From CALODL01 sp942492115 (GTDB lineage Bacteria > Planctomycetota > Phycisphaerae > UBA1845 > CAIVHJ01), in the NCBI GenBank assembly GCA_942492115.1, contig CALODL010000010.1:186001-250000 (forward strand): a DNA stretch of 64,000 nucleotides. Reading direction: 5' to 3'. The notes below the pieces were generated by a model, which saw only the letters and a list, made by a program, of their open reading frames with translations, searched no databases and was not told where the DNA came from. Within the stretch, counting starts at the first letter, position 1. The number at the start of each line of letters is the position of its first letter. A program made the translations under genes and the position numbers. Shown piece after piece: positions 55,163 through 64,000 of this stretch.

Positions 55163-57052
55163 ATGATGCCCCGCAGCCTGTTGTCCTATCTTGCCCTGAC
55201 CCTGCTGTGCCTGGCCTGCAAGCACCCCGTCGGCGTCGACCCGTTCGACGATGATCGCTGGTTCCGTGCTGCATCGCGCAGTGCGCTGACCAACAATCGC
55301 CCCAGCGCGTTCAGCATGCGCGTCCTGCGCAATCATAAGCTGGACGACGACTTCCGCATCCGACCGCTCGAAGTCCTCGAGACATTGCAGGAAACTTTTC
55401 GGCGCAACCCGACACGCGACAACGCGTTCGTCATTGCCGAGCTGGCCTATCTGCGCGGCAAGCCGCTGGGCGACCGATCAGAGAAAGCGGCGTTTCTGTA
55501 CATGTCCGCGATGATGTACGCCTATGCGTACCTGTTCGAGGAGGACCTTGGGGCAGATGTGGATTACTACAATCCTCGTTTTCGCCTCGCCTGCGATCTG
55601 TACAACCGTTCGTTGGCCAAGCTGATCCGTTACACAGAGACCCGGGACGTGCCATGGGGCGATCCCTTCGCGCTGCCCAGCCTGGCGGGCGAAGTCATTC
55701 TGGATGATGGCGAACGCGTCATGGACTTGCCGCCGAATAGTTTTCATTCATTCAAAACGGTTTACGAGTTCAAGGTTCGCGGGCTTGAAAATGTCTACCG
55801 CACGCCGGGAATCGGCGTTCCGCTCATTTTGCTGCGCCATCCACCGCCGCCTGGCGCGGCCGAGCCATTTGATCGGTTCCTGGAACGGGAGGTCGATCAG
55901 GTGTGGACCGCGACGAGTGTTGTTCGTTTTGATGGTTCAGTACTCGATGACGCGCCTCATCACGCAGCTTATTCACTCTATGATCCACTGCGCGTTACCC
56001 ACACAACGGTTGGAAACCGCAAAGTGCCACTCGAGACTGACTTGACCACACCCCTGGCTTACAGCATTCAATTGGCTCCTCCTGCGTCTGGAATCGAGGG
56101 GCTGCTGGATGCTGAGGCGTGGGATGACATCCGCGGACTGTACGTCACTCAACCGTACGACCCGAACAAGATTCCAATCGTTTTCATTCATGGGCTGCTG
56201 TCCAGTCCGATGACGTGGCTCAAAACCGCCAACGACGTGTGGGGGACCAAGTATCTGCGTGACCACTATCAGGTCTGGTACTTCCTGTATCCAACCGGCA
56301 ACCCGATCGTTTACTCGGCAACCATCCTGCGCGAGTCTCTACTCGAGGCCCGGGCCGTATTCGACCCCGATGGCGACGATCCAGCGTTCAACGACATGGT
56401 GCTGGTCGGCCACAGTATGGGTGGACTGCTGGCCCGCCTGCAAGTCGCCGAAGCCAATGGAGAATTGTGGGACAGGATATCGAACACCCCGTTCGACGAT
56501 CTCGACATCCCGGAGGATATCCACACGTGGCTGCGTGAGATGTTCTATTTCAAGCCACTGCCATTCATCAAGCGTGTCATCTTCCTCGCCGTGCCGCATC
56601 GCGGCTCGAACGTCGCGACGAGCCTATCGGGACTGGCGTCGTCAGTCATCAAGCTCCCGGGGCAGGTCATGGAGATCAACGGCCTGATCATGGCAGAGCT
56701 CGATCGCGCCGGAGACACTGCGGACATCACGATGTGGAGCAACACATCGGTCGACGACCTCGCTCCTGAGAGCCCCGACATGCAATTCATCAGCAGTCGC
56801 GAGATCCCGGCAGATGTCAGGTACCACTCGATCATCGCCGACAGCAAGAGGGCCGACGTCCCCGGCGGTACCGACACCATCGTGCCCTACGACAGCGCTC
56901 ATCTGGAGGGGGCGGAATCCGAGCTGATCGTACAGGGCACCCACAGTTGCACGGCTGATCCGCTGGTCATTCGCGAAATCGAGAGAATCCTTCTGCTGCA
57001 TGCGCGAGAGTACGACAGCTCGCACACTCAGGTGCCGGCACCGACAGACTAG
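55163..57052 (+). CDS. alpha/beta-hydrolase lipoprotein (lipase/PGAP1-like)
   Basis: The 629-residue protein has a lipobox LCLAC near residue 19, then a helical N-half of about 330 residues. The hydrolase core starts PIVFIHGLLSSPMTWL, with the nucleophile Ser418 in LVGHSMGGLLARL. The later VIFLAVPHRGSNVATSL is typical of PGAP1-like esterases. The catalytic His is probably in IVQGTHSCTADP. It is predicted to be an envelope-bound lipase or esterase. The long N-terminal region is not recognised and may bind substrate or a partner. Divergent from the asparagine-synthase-like gene, 79 bases apart. Confidence 0.87.
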   Translation: MMPRSLLSYLALTLLCLACKHPVGVDPFDDDRWFRAASRSALTNNRPSAFSMRVLRNHKLDDDFRIRPLEVLETLQETFRRNPTRDNAFVIAELAYLRGKPLGDRSEKAAFLYMSAMMYAYAYLFEEDLGADVDYYNPRFRLACDLYNRSLAKLIRYTETRDVPWGDPFALPSLAGEVILDDGERVMDLPPNSFHSFKTVYEFKVRGLENVYRTPGIGVPLILLRHPPPPGAAEPFDRFLEREVDQVWTATSVVRFDGSVLDDAPHHAAYSLYDPLRVTHTTVGNRKVPLETDLTTPLAYSIQLAPPASGIEGLLDAEAWDDIRGLYVTQPYDPNKIPIVFIHGLLSSPMTWLKTANDVWGTKYLRDHYQVWYFLYPTGNPIVYSATILRESLLEARAVFDPDGDDPAFNDMVLVGHSMGGLLARLQVAEANGELWDRISNTPFDDLDIPEDIHTWLREMFYFKPLPFIKRVIFLAVPHRGSNVATSLSGLASSVIKLPGQVMEINGLIMAELDRAGDTADITMWSNTSVDDLAPESPDMQFISSREIPADVRYHSIIADSKRADVPGGTDTIVPYDSAHLEGAESELIVQGTHSCTADPLVIREIERILLLHAREYDSSHTQVPAPTD

Positions 57053-57069
57053 ACATCGACATCGTCGCT

Positions 57070-60000
57070 TCAGTCCCCTGCCGCGCGCAATTGCGCCACA
57101 CGGGCGGTGGTCCGCTGAATGTGCCCAGTTGACGCTTCGGGAAGTCCGACAATGATCTGATGGGACTCCATGATCAAGGGCCCTGCCGCGCTGTTGTGTC
57201 CTTGAGCCAAGAGGCTTGCCCCCAGACCGCTTCGCGTCATGGCGTGGGACAACGGTGCCACATCCTCGATTGCGGATCGGACCTCGAGTGATTCGAGGTA
57301 CAGTACCTCGGCGGTCCGCGCATCTCCGCGGGCCAATGCGACATCGCCCATGTGCGTCAAACAGTCGGCCAGGTCGATATTGCGCGATCCGTTGTCCACC
57401 AGAATGTCACGGGCTGCCTGCAGGACGCGCCATGCCGTCTCATCGTCACCGCAGACATGGGCGACGTATCCGCGCGATACCATCACAGCGGCGGTCCAGT
57501 CATGGCGGGCCCCCGAGACCTCCCTGTAGATTGCCACGCCCTCCTCGGCCAGCATATTGGCCTCGTCGCCAGCACCCCGCTCCGCGACCAACACGGCCAG
57601 TGGCATGAGCGTTCGCGCTGTATACGGGTGCCGTGGTGGCAATGCGGCCCGCAGAATGGCAAGGGCTTCACGGTACTCTGCTTCGGCTTCGGCCACCGCG
57701 CCCAGACGCCGCTTGATGTTGGCCCGTGTGCCCATGGCCAGAGCGGTGTGGAACGAATCGGGACCGCGCGCTGCCCGCATCGCCGGAACCGCTTCTTCCA
57801 TGAGCCTCAGCGCCTCATCGTACTGCCCAACGCGTGCCAGGACGTTGGCCAGTGCGATCATCGTGCCCGCGGTTAACGGATGCCCTTGCGGATGAGTCGC
57901 CCGTTTCATGACCAACGCCTGCCTCAGGGCCTCCTCAGCCGCGACATACTTGTTTTGACGGGACAGCAAGACCCCCAGATTGGACAGCAACCCGGCAACG
58001 TGGGCGCTGTCGGCACCGTGGACGTCGGCGGTCACATCGATGGCGCGCTCCATGTAGTGCACAGCCTGATCGTGGTTGCCCATGCGCGAATGCAGCGTGG
58101 CCACCTCACCCAGATCCCGCGCTGCCGGCCCCAACCTGTCGATGGCATGGAACCCTTCAACCGCACGCGTGAAGTATTCGATCGCTCCAGCGTAATCCGA
58201 AGCCTGCTTGGCCAGGCGCCCCTGCAGCGACAGAACCCGTGGTGGTAGATCAACCTCATCGTCCCCCAGGGTCAACGACTGCTCGTACAGACCCTCGAGC
58301 AACTCCAGCGCCTCAGTAGCGCGTTCCATCTGAAAGTAGTGGTTGGCCAGGTCAAAACGGGCCCACAGGGTGTCAGCGTGTCCCGGACCTGCTAACTCGA
58401 GGGTGATTGCGTACGATCTCTGCAGGTGATGCGTGGCCTCGTCGTAGCGGCCGATCATCTCGTAGGTCCGCCCGATGGTGTCGCGAACGCGTGCTTCCAC
58501 GCGACGATTGGCGGGGGGTCGGGCATCCATCTCAGCAGATGCATCATCGAGCAACTGCCGCAGGGTCAACTCCTGGCCTTGTGCACTGGCCGGATCGGCG
58601 CGCCACAACATGTCCTTGAGAAACTGATTCGTCGCTTCGGCTTCTGCGCGCGCATCATCCGCGATGCCCAAGCGCTCAACCGCCAGCGCTTGAGCCCGTT
58701 CCGCATCAGAACGCGCATCGTTGGCATGGCGCAAACGTTCGATGGCCAGCGCCTGGGCCGCTAGAGCAGCACCGCGCGCCTCATCAGCGATGATCAGCCG
58801 CCGCTCGGCCAGGTCCCGTGCGGAGCGGGCCTGGAGCATGCCATAGGAGGTCGTAATGATCCCGCCAATCAATGCGATTGTGACCGCCACGGCGCCGACG
58901 ACCGCGGTCTGGTTGCGTCGAGCAAATTTGCGCAACTGGTACAGGGCGGTCGCCGGTCGAGCGACGATGGGTTCATCCGCAAGGAACCGCCGAATATCAG
59001 CGGCGAACTGCGCCGCGGTGGCATACCGTCGCGAGCGTTCCTTTTCCAGCGCTTTGGCTACGATGGTTTCGAGGTCACCCCGCCACGCTCGATCGAACGA
59101 TCCAAGCCGCGGGGGCTCGATGTCGCGAATGATTTCGGCTGCACGAACCAGAGCAGACGCGTCGAGCGCGTAAGGCAGTTGCCCCGCCAGAAGCTCGAAC
59201 AAGACGACGCCGAGGGAGTAAACATCGGCCCGAGTATCGACGGCATCGGGATCGCCGGCGACCTGTTCAGGGCTCATATAGGGCAGTGTACCCACCAACT
59301 GTCCCGCCTCAGTCTGCAGAGTACATACCTGCAGATCGGCATCCGTCACGCGTGCGACACCAAAGTCCAGGATCTTTGGATAGCCCCTCAAGTGGGTCAT
59401 ACTGGAACGCATCCCGGAATCGCGACGTAACCCGGTCGCCGCATTGGCGCGCGGCTCATCATGCGTTCCGCTGTCGGCCCCCTCATCCTGGACCAGGATA
59501 TTCGCTGGCTTCAGATCTCGATGAATCACGCCTTTCGAATGGGCATGCTGGACAGCGTCGCACACGGCGGCGAACAACTGCAGCCGATCTCGTGTTCCGA
59601 GCTCGAGCCGGTCGGCGTAGTGGTGAATCGGTGCCCCGTCGATGTACTCCATGGCCAGGTACGGCTGCGGACCGTGATCGGCCGTGTAGGTTCCGGCCTC
59701 GTAGACACGCGCGATTCCGGGATGTTCGAGCTGGCCCAGGAGATGGCCTTCCAATTCAAACCGGCGCAGCATCTGCTCCGGCGCACCGTGCGTTCGAATG
59801 ACCTTGAGTGCCACGGTTCGACGGGGATTGGACTGGCGCGCCTCGTAGACAATGCCCATCCCGCCCGCACCGATGCGTCGCACGATAGCGTAGTCGCCGA
59901 TCCGTGCAGGTAATGCGTCGATCCCTGCGGCAACGGCTGCTGCAGCTACGCGCTCCAGGACTGCAGAATCCTCGAACGTATTGGAGGCCTTCTCATGGTG

Positions 60001-60141
60001 GGCGAGCAGGGCCTCGACCTCGACACGCAGATCGGCATCATCACCGCATACTTCGTCGAGCGCCGCAACGCGGGCCGCGGCAGTCAATCCACGCGTCGCC
60101 TCGAAGATCTCGGAGATGCGTTGGAACCGTTCCGGGGTCAT
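57070..60141 (-). CDS. Ser/Thr protein kinase with TPR repeats
   Basis: ATG at 60141 overlaps the sigma-factor stop as ATGA. The 1,023-residue product has the planctomycete N-terminal helix region (RFQRISEIFEATRGL) and a kinase domain at about 81-380 (GAGGMGIVYEARQ, VALKVIR, HRDLKPANIL, DFGVARVTD, LPYMSPEQVAGD). Between HRDLKPANIL and DFG there is an unusual insertion of about 45 residues. A membrane span lies near 415-435 (VVGAVAVTIALIGGIITTSYG), followed by about 550 residues of TPRs. Catalytic residues are intact. Paired with the upstream ECF gene as in kinase/sigma partner switching. Confidence 0.93.
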   Translation of the reverse strand: MTPERFQRISEIFEATRGLTAAARVAALDEVCGDDADLRVEVEALLAHHEKASNTFEDSAVLERVAAAAVAAGIDALPARIGDYAIVRRIGAGGMGIVYEARQSNPRRTVALKVIRTHGAPEQMLRRFELEGHLLGQLEHPGIARVYEAGTYTADHGPQPYLAMEYIDGAPIHHYADRLELGTRDRLQLFAAVCDAVQHAHSKGVIHRDLKPANILVQDEGADSGTHDEPRANAATGLRRDSGMRSSMTHLRGYPKILDFGVARVTDADLQVCTLQTEAGQLVGTLPYMSPEQVAGDPDAVDTRADVYSLGVVLFELLAGQLPYALDASALVRAAEIIRDIEPPRLGSFDRAWRGDLETIVAKALEKERSRRYATAAQFAADIRRFLADEPIVARPATALYQLRKFARRNQTAVVGAVAVTIALIGGIITTSYGMLQARSARDLAERRLIIADEARGAALAAQALAIERLRHANDARSDAERAQALAVERLGIADDARAEAEATNQFLKDMLWRADPASAQGQELTLRQLLDDASAEMDARPPANRRVEARVRDTIGRTYEMIGRYDEATHHLQRSYAITLELAGPGHADTLWARFDLANHYFQMERATEALELLEGLYEQSLTLGDDEVDLPPRVLSLQGRLAKQASDYAGAIEYFTRAVEGFHAIDRLGPAARDLGEVATLHSRMGNHDQAVHYMERAIDVTADVHGADSAHVAGLLSNLGVLLSRQNKYVAAEEALRQALVMKRATHPQGHPLTAGTMIALANVLARVGQYDEALRLMEEAVPAMRAARGPDSFHTALAMGTRANIKRRLGAVAEAEAEYREALAILRAALPPRHPYTARTLMPLAVLVAERGAGDEANMLAEEGVAIYREVSGARHDWTAAVMVSRGYVAHVCGDDETAWRVLQAARDILVDNGSRNIDLADCLTHMGDVALARGDARTAEVLYLESLEVRSAIEDVAPLSHAMTRSGLGASLLAQGHNSAAGPLIMESHQIIVGLPEASTGHIQRTTARVAQLRAAGD

Positions 60142-60710
60142 TCGTTCTCGTCACTCATCGCCCGACGCAACCAGGCTCGGGCCATGTACCAGTCCGCCTC
60201 GGTTGTCTTGGGTGAAACGCCAAGGACTTCGGCCGTCTCGTTATTGGTCATCCCCCCAAAGAACCGCATCTCGACGACACGGCACTTCCGTGGATCGAGC
60301 TTTTCGAGCTCGGCCAACGTGTCGTCCAATACGAGGAGATCGATGTCCTGTTGAGCGGTCGCGGCCCGATCGTCGAGCGTAACCTTGAGCGCTCCACCTC
60401 CGCGCTTCGCCGCGCGTTGAGCGCGGGCGTGGTCAATGAGGATCTGGCGCATGGCCCGTGCAGCGATGGCCATGAAATGCTGGCGATCCTGGTAGTTCGG
60501 ATTGGAGCGTTCGAGCAGTTTGACATACACCTCGTGGACCAGTGCGGTCGGTTGTAAGGTATGGCCGGCCCGCTCGCGGTGGATGTAGCGTTGCGCCATC
60601 CCTTTGAGCTCATCGTACACGAAGCCCCACAGTTCATCATAACCGCTTGACTCTCCAGCGGTTAGGCTACTGACCAGCTGTGCGATGGACGTCTTGTCGG
60701 GCTTGGGCAC
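60138..60710 (-). CDS. ECF-type sigma factor (TIGR02999-like)
   Basis: A 190-residue sigma factor. Region 2: LWGFVYDELKGMAQRYIHRE and TALVHEVYVKLLERSNPNY. Region 4: FFGGMTNNETAEVLGVSPKTTEADWYMARAWL. The ATALVHEVYLRL-type motif and kinase coupling match the planctomycete/acidobacterial ECF family TIGR02999. The stop is inside the start of the kinase gene. Confidence 0.92.
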   Translation of the reverse strand: MPKPDKTSIAQLVSSLTAGESSGYDELWGFVYDELKGMAQRYIHRERAGHTLQPTALVHEVYVKLLERSNPNYQDRQHFMAIAARAMRQILIDHARAQRAAKRGGGALKVTLDDRAATAQQDIDLLVLDDTLAELEKLDPRKCRVVEMRFFGGMTNNETAEVLGVSPKTTEADWYMARAWLRRAMSDENE

Positions 60711-60931
60711 CGGTCACTCCGATCACATCGAATCCTCGATTGACTCGCACACTCGATTCTCGCTTGCTCGCGCGCCGAACGCAATGCAGGAGCGGTCTGG
60801 AGGGCTTGGAGTGATCTATCCCGATGACTTCACAGAGCAGATGCTTGACTACGCGCTGCTGCCGACGAGGAACTGATTGTCCAACACGACAGTGTGCAGC
60901 CAGCGATCGACGATGGGAACGCCATCCCGGA

Positions 60932-62572
60932 TCACGACCCCGCGGCCGCGGCCTCCACGATTTGGGCAAGGAATTCTGCAACCACGTCGATACCGGCCGT
61001 CGACCAGTGGCCGTCGAGATTGAGGTAGGTGCCGCGGGTGCCGTGCAGGGTGTCGTACAGGTCGATGCACGAGATCCCCGCAGCGGTCAGTTCTGCCCGC
61101 AAGGCGATCGACACAGCGCGGCGCTCACGCGCCAGCAGCGTCATATCGGCCAGCGGCAGCCACTGTTCGAGCATCCTGGCATCGACCTGAAAGGCTTCCG
61201 GAATGATGACGACGGTAAACGCGATGTCGTTCCGGCGGCAGGCCTCGGCGGACCGGCGAACCCAGTACACCGTGGGGACAATGGTCAGAAGCGGATCCGT
61301 GGGGACATAGTCGCCGAACATGAGCGGGATGCCATGGTCGAGGTAGTAAGTGCGGAAAACGCCCTCATCGGGATGGCGCAGCATGTCGTAAAACGTGGTC
61401 ATGTCACGGATGTGCAGTTGCTCACGAACGTTGGGCGCCATTCTCGATGAGGCCAAACCGACGAGCAGTTCGGCCATCTCGGCATCACTGGCTGAGCGCA
61501 TGCGTCTCTGGAGCAATCGTGCGTCCCACACCATCGACATACCGGCGCGGCCCCCCCCGCCGAGTACCGGTCGACGATGATTGGTCAGGTGGTGATTGAT
61601 CGCGTGGAGGCCACAGCGACTGAGCACTGCAGGCCGCGGGTACACCGCCGCGATTCCGAAGAACGAATCCAGAGTGTGCTGGCGGATGTAATCATTGCCT
61701 TCGAAAATGAACATGATGCAGTGGTCGATGTCCAGCGGCAGCGCGATCTCGACCAGGCGATAGTAGTATTCGTCCGGCGCGGTCGCGGTCACGCCCAGAT
61801 TGATGAACTCGATGGCGTCGTTGGCCGTAGCCTGTGCCAGCGCGCCCCCCAGAGGATGCGCCGGCGGGACCTCGAGAAACGAGTCACCGATCAGCGCAAT
61901 CCGCCGTGTATCGCCTTCCGGTTTCACGGCATGTTCTGAATCGAGCTGCCCCCAACTGTTCAGCTGCAGGGCAGGCCCGAACGCGGCCTGCCTCCAGCCC
62001 TCACGGGTGTCATCGACTGTCACACCGTGGAGCCCGCGTGCAGGCCACTGCGGCGTCGCGTACGACAGCACGAGCTCCGCCCCCGCGACGGTTGTTCCGA
62101 TGATGATCAGGCCCTTCAGGTGACCGAACAGGATGCGCCTGGGGGCGGCCCGTCGAAATTCATCCGCGCAGCGCCAGGTCACCAGGCCAACCACGACGAG
62201 CGCGGCCACTGCGAATCCGCGTCGAGCCGTCCAGCTGTCCCACAGTGGTAGTCCTGGATGCCCCTCGAAAGCCAGCAGTAGCACACCACCAGTTAACGCG
62301 ACCAGGCTGAGCAGTCCCACAGCGTAGACGGGGACGACCAGCGTCTGAAGCCACGGGCCACAACGCTGTACCCCAGCGTGGGCCAGCTGTGGCCGCCACA
62401 ACACCAACGCTGCACCGGGCAACGCCACCAGCTGGACGATCACACCGATCCACGCCCACACCGACACCTCGTCGTACAGCGCGACCGTCGGCAGCAGTTC
62501 GCTCAACGCGACCACTGCAGTCAGCATCACCGCCAGCGCACAACGCCTCACAAGACCCCTTTCACAGGGCAT
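60932..62572 (-). CDS. membrane-bound SGNH/AlgX-like hydrolase family protein
   Basis: The 546-residue protein has about five N-terminal membrane spans (residues 10-180) followed by a periplasmic SGNH-like domain. IALIGDSFLEVPP carries the GDS nucleophile block, INLGVTATAPDEYYYRL the block-II Gly, and NLDGHWSTAGIDVVAEFL the Asp/His pair. Such proteins O-acetylate or deacetylate exported polysaccharides. ATG at 62572 is used, but a GTG at 62551 with a nearby AAAGGGG site is a good alternative. The acceptor glycan is unknown. Confidence 0.82.
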   Translation of the reverse strand: MPCERGLVRRCALAVMLTAVVALSELLPTVALYDEVSVWAWIGVIVQLVALPGAALVLWRPQLAHAGVQRCGPWLQTLVVPVYAVGLLSLVALTGGVLLLAFEGHPGLPLWDSWTARRGFAVAALVVVGLVTWRCADEFRRAAPRRILFGHLKGLIIIGTTVAGAELVLSYATPQWPARGLHGVTVDDTREGWRQAAFGPALQLNSWGQLDSEHAVKPEGDTRRIALIGDSFLEVPPAHPLGGALAQATANDAIEFINLGVTATAPDEYYYRLVEIALPLDIDHCIMFIFEGNDYIRQHTLDSFFGIAAVYPRPAVLSRCGLHAINHHLTNHRRPVLGGGGRAGMSMVWDARLLQRRMRSASDAEMAELLVGLASSRMAPNVREQLHIRDMTTFYDMLRHPDEGVFRTYYLDHGIPLMFGDYVPTDPLLTIVPTVYWVRRSAEACRRNDIAFTVVIIPEAFQVDARMLEQWLPLADMTLLARERRAVSIALRAELTAAGISCIDLYDTLHGTRGTYLNLDGHWSTAGIDVVAEFLAQIVEAAAAGS

Positions 62573-62590
62573 GCCGCAAGGCGCTGACCG

Positions 62591-62743
62591 CTAGAGAAAG
62601 GCGGCTTCGCTGATGGACACCGGAGCAACATCCAGATTGAAGAAATCGTTGAAGTACGGAAGAAAACCCGCGGCCAATGCGTTGAGCAGCGCCACGATCA
62701 GACCGACGAGCAGGACCGTGGGATCGAGTGGATTGTCGTTCAT
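62591..62743 (-). CDS. 50-residue single-span membrane protein
   Basis: A 50-codon frame from ATG 62743 has an AAGGTGAT ribosome site 9 bases upstream. The product has one span (PTVLLVGLIVALLNALAAGFL) and a short acidic-aromatic tail (FNDFFNLDVAPVSISEAAFL). It lies 18 bases upstream of the SGNH-type gene on the same strand, so it is probably co-transcribed, and it could be an accessory peptide of that enzyme. Family unknown. Confidence 0.6.
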   Translation of the reverse strand: MNDNPLDPTVLLVGLIVALLNALAAGFLPYFNDFFNLDVAPVSISEAAFL

Positions 62744-62776
62744 GTCTTGATCACCTTAAGTCTAGCGCCCCCACTA

Positions 62777-63127
62777 CTATGCCTTCTTCGATGCCAGGAA
62801 CCTATCGAGGGTATCGTGAATCTCGAGCACCTCGTGCAAACGTGTGATCTTGATCGTCTTGCGAATCCTTGAATCGGAGCAAATGATGCCCAGGCGCCGA
62901 CCATCGAATTCAAAACTCTTGGCCAGCTTGACCAGAGCACCCAGGGCCACGCTCGGGGCAAATTTGACCGCGGTCAGATCCAATGCGATGGGCTTGCTCG
63001 GCACGTCGACCGCTGCAGTCAACACATGGTCCACCAGCTCGTTCGTCGTGATCTCGTCGAGCGACCGCTTGAGGACTGCGACGAGCAACACCTCTTCATG
63101 AGGACGAATCTCGGATGTATCTGACAT
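62777..63127 (-). CDS. STAS-domain protein
   Basis: The 116-residue protein (ATG 63127; an upstream in-frame start adds unlikely residues) is a single STAS domain: LLVAVLKRSLDEITTNELVD, IALDLTAVKFAPSVALGALV. The phospho-acceptor Ser position of RsbV-type antagonists falls at the Ser in APSVALG. No kinase, phosphatase or sigma factor is next to it. It lies upstream of the small membrane protein and SGNH genes on the same strand, so it could belong to that transcript. Confidence 0.85.
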   Translation of the reverse strand: MSDTSEIRPHEEVLLVAVLKRSLDEITTNELVDHVLTAAVDVPSKPIALDLTAVKFAPSVALGALVKLAKSFEFDGRRLGIICSDSRIRKTIKITRLHEVLEIHDTLDRFLASKKA

Positions 63128-63185
63128 GATCGACCCATTGTAGCCGCGTATGAGGGTGGATACCAATGCCGCAATCTATCCCCGC

Positions 63186-64000
63186 TCAGTAGCTGGTTTC
63201 GTCCAACTTGACCTTTCCGCGAAACGTCCAGTAGACAGAAGCGGTATAGACCAGGACACAGGGAATGCCCACTACCGCGATGATCAGCATGATTTTCAGC
63301 GTTCCCGCGCTGGACGGGGCCGACCCCGGCCAGATCGTCAGGCTCAGGCCGGGATCGTTGCTTGCGGTCACCAGATTAGGAAACAACGCCTCGCCGAGCA
63401 GAAAAACGAATGCTGCGATCACGCAGCACGAGCTGATGAATGCGTAGGCCGGACGACCACGGAAAATGGCCCGCGGGATATTGGCGATTGCGAGGACGTT
63501 CAGGACGGGGACGGTCCACGCAATTCCACTCTTCTTGAAGATCGCCGCGGCATGTGGCACGGATGACAATGTGAACAGCGTCACGGTGAGATACAACACG
63601 AGGAATACGCCGAACGTACGCCACATCCACGGCACCAGCCGCGCCTGCAGATCGCCCTCGGTCTTGAAGTAAAGAAAAATAGACCCGTGCATGGCGAACA
63701 TGCTCACGGCCAGTGCTCCGACGAGCACCGTATAGAGATTGAGTTGATCAGAGAGCGTGCCTGAGAACTCGTGCATCTCATCAAGCGGCACCCCGATCAT
63801 CGCATTGCCCACCGCGACGCCGAACAGGAATGTTGCCAAGGTGGACCCGACCGCGAAAAGTACGTCCCACACACGGCGCCAACCGGGATGCTGGACCTTG
63901 CTGCGAAACTCCATTGACACGGCGCGAAGGATGAGCGCGAACAGCAACGCCATGAAAGCAACGTAGAACCCCGAAAACACCGTAGCATAGGCCTCCGGAA
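63186..64000 (-). CDS. cydB: cytochrome bd ubiquinol oxidase subunit II (5' end outside window)
   Basis: The frame enters from the right edge and gives about 270 C-terminal residues. PEAYATVFSGFYVAFMALLFALIL is the early part (spans 2-3) of CydB, followed by YTVLVGALAVSMFAMHGSIFL and ending VYWTFRGKVKLDETSY. Subunit II stabilises the haem d/b595 site of the terminal oxidase in the inner membrane. The N-terminal 70 or so residues and cydA should lie just beyond the window, upstream on this strand. Confidence 0.93.
   Translation of the reverse strand, partial: PEAYATVFSGFYVAFMALLFALILRAVSMEFRSKVQHPGWRRVWDVLFAVGSTLATFLFGVAVGNAMIGVPLDEMHEFSGTLSDQLNLYTVLVGALAVSMFAMHGSIFLYFKTEGDLQARLVPWMWRTFGVFLVLYLTVTLFTLSSVPHAAAIFKKSGIAWTVPVLNVLAIANIPRAIFRGRPAYAFISSCCVIAAFVFLLGEALFPNLVTASNDPGLSLTIWPGSAPSSAGTLKIMLIIAVVGIPCVLVYTASVYWTFRGKVKLDETSY

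Overview
The window looks like a chromosomal segment of a Planctomycetota bacterium, most likely of the Phycisphaerae type. The evidence is the GC-rich, densely coding DNA, long secreted proteins with Ca-binding (EF-hand, dockerin or thrombospondin-3-like) stretches, an FG-GAP/UnbV lipoprotein, a prepilin-like protein, two ECF sigma factor / Ser-Thr kinase-TPR gene pairs, and a bacterial microcompartment (BMC) locus. The lineage is inferred from family content only, because there is no rRNA or other phylogenetic marker gene. Both window ends cut genes: a phospholipase D-like lipoprotein at the left and cytochrome bd subunit II at the right. No rRNA, tRNA or CRISPR array was recognised.

Layout. 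1-8.0 kb: envelope genes (two phospholipase D-family proteins, a glycine-zipper lipoprotein, a membrane-anchored AlbA_2/Schlafen-domain protein), a GltB-like FMN enzyme, a DUF1648 membrane protein and a twice-frameshifted gene. 8.3-12.7 kb: a minus-strand unit headed by a good sigma70 promoter, a cobalamin riboswitch and an intrinsic terminator; it encodes an exported dockerin-bearing protein, a prepilin-like protein and an FG-GAP lipoprotein, and I read it as a candidate corrinoid-acquisition locus. 13-20 kb: a 2,311-residue secreted protein with nine near-identical 56-residue MopE-like repeats. 20-26 kb: HAD hydrolase, a two-gene sodium:solute symporter unit, and an ECF sigma/kinase pair. 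26-31 kb: a secreted protein sharing its C-terminal module with the giant protein, then a YCII/ECF42-type sigma cassette bracketed by inverted copies of a 289-bp MITE-like repeat, with a third deleted copy upstream. 31-39.6 kb: mostly single genes, including an HslV-like Ntn hydrolase and a PEP-synthase/rifampicin-phosphotransferase-like enzyme.

39.9-45.3 kb: a complete BMC operon with one BMC-H, two BMC-T, three BMC-P, a CoA-acylating aldehyde dehydrogenase, and an RpiB-DeoC fusion with a Cys-rich linker. It should cleave deoxyribose 5-phosphate inside a shell and turn the acetaldehyde into acetyl-CoA. 45.6-49.5 kb: a six-gene operon with ExbB-, ExbD- and TonB-like proteins plus three small exported proteins, a probable proton-motive-force-driven envelope machine of unknown cargo. 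49.7-55 kb: CorA, a second 158-bp MITE family (two nearly identical copies 18 kb apart), and a minus-strand group of halogenase-like flavoprotein, radical SAM and asparagine-synthase-like genes. 55-64 kb: a lipase-like lipoprotein, a second ECF/kinase pair, an SGNH-type membrane protein, a tiny membrane protein, a STAS protein and cydB.
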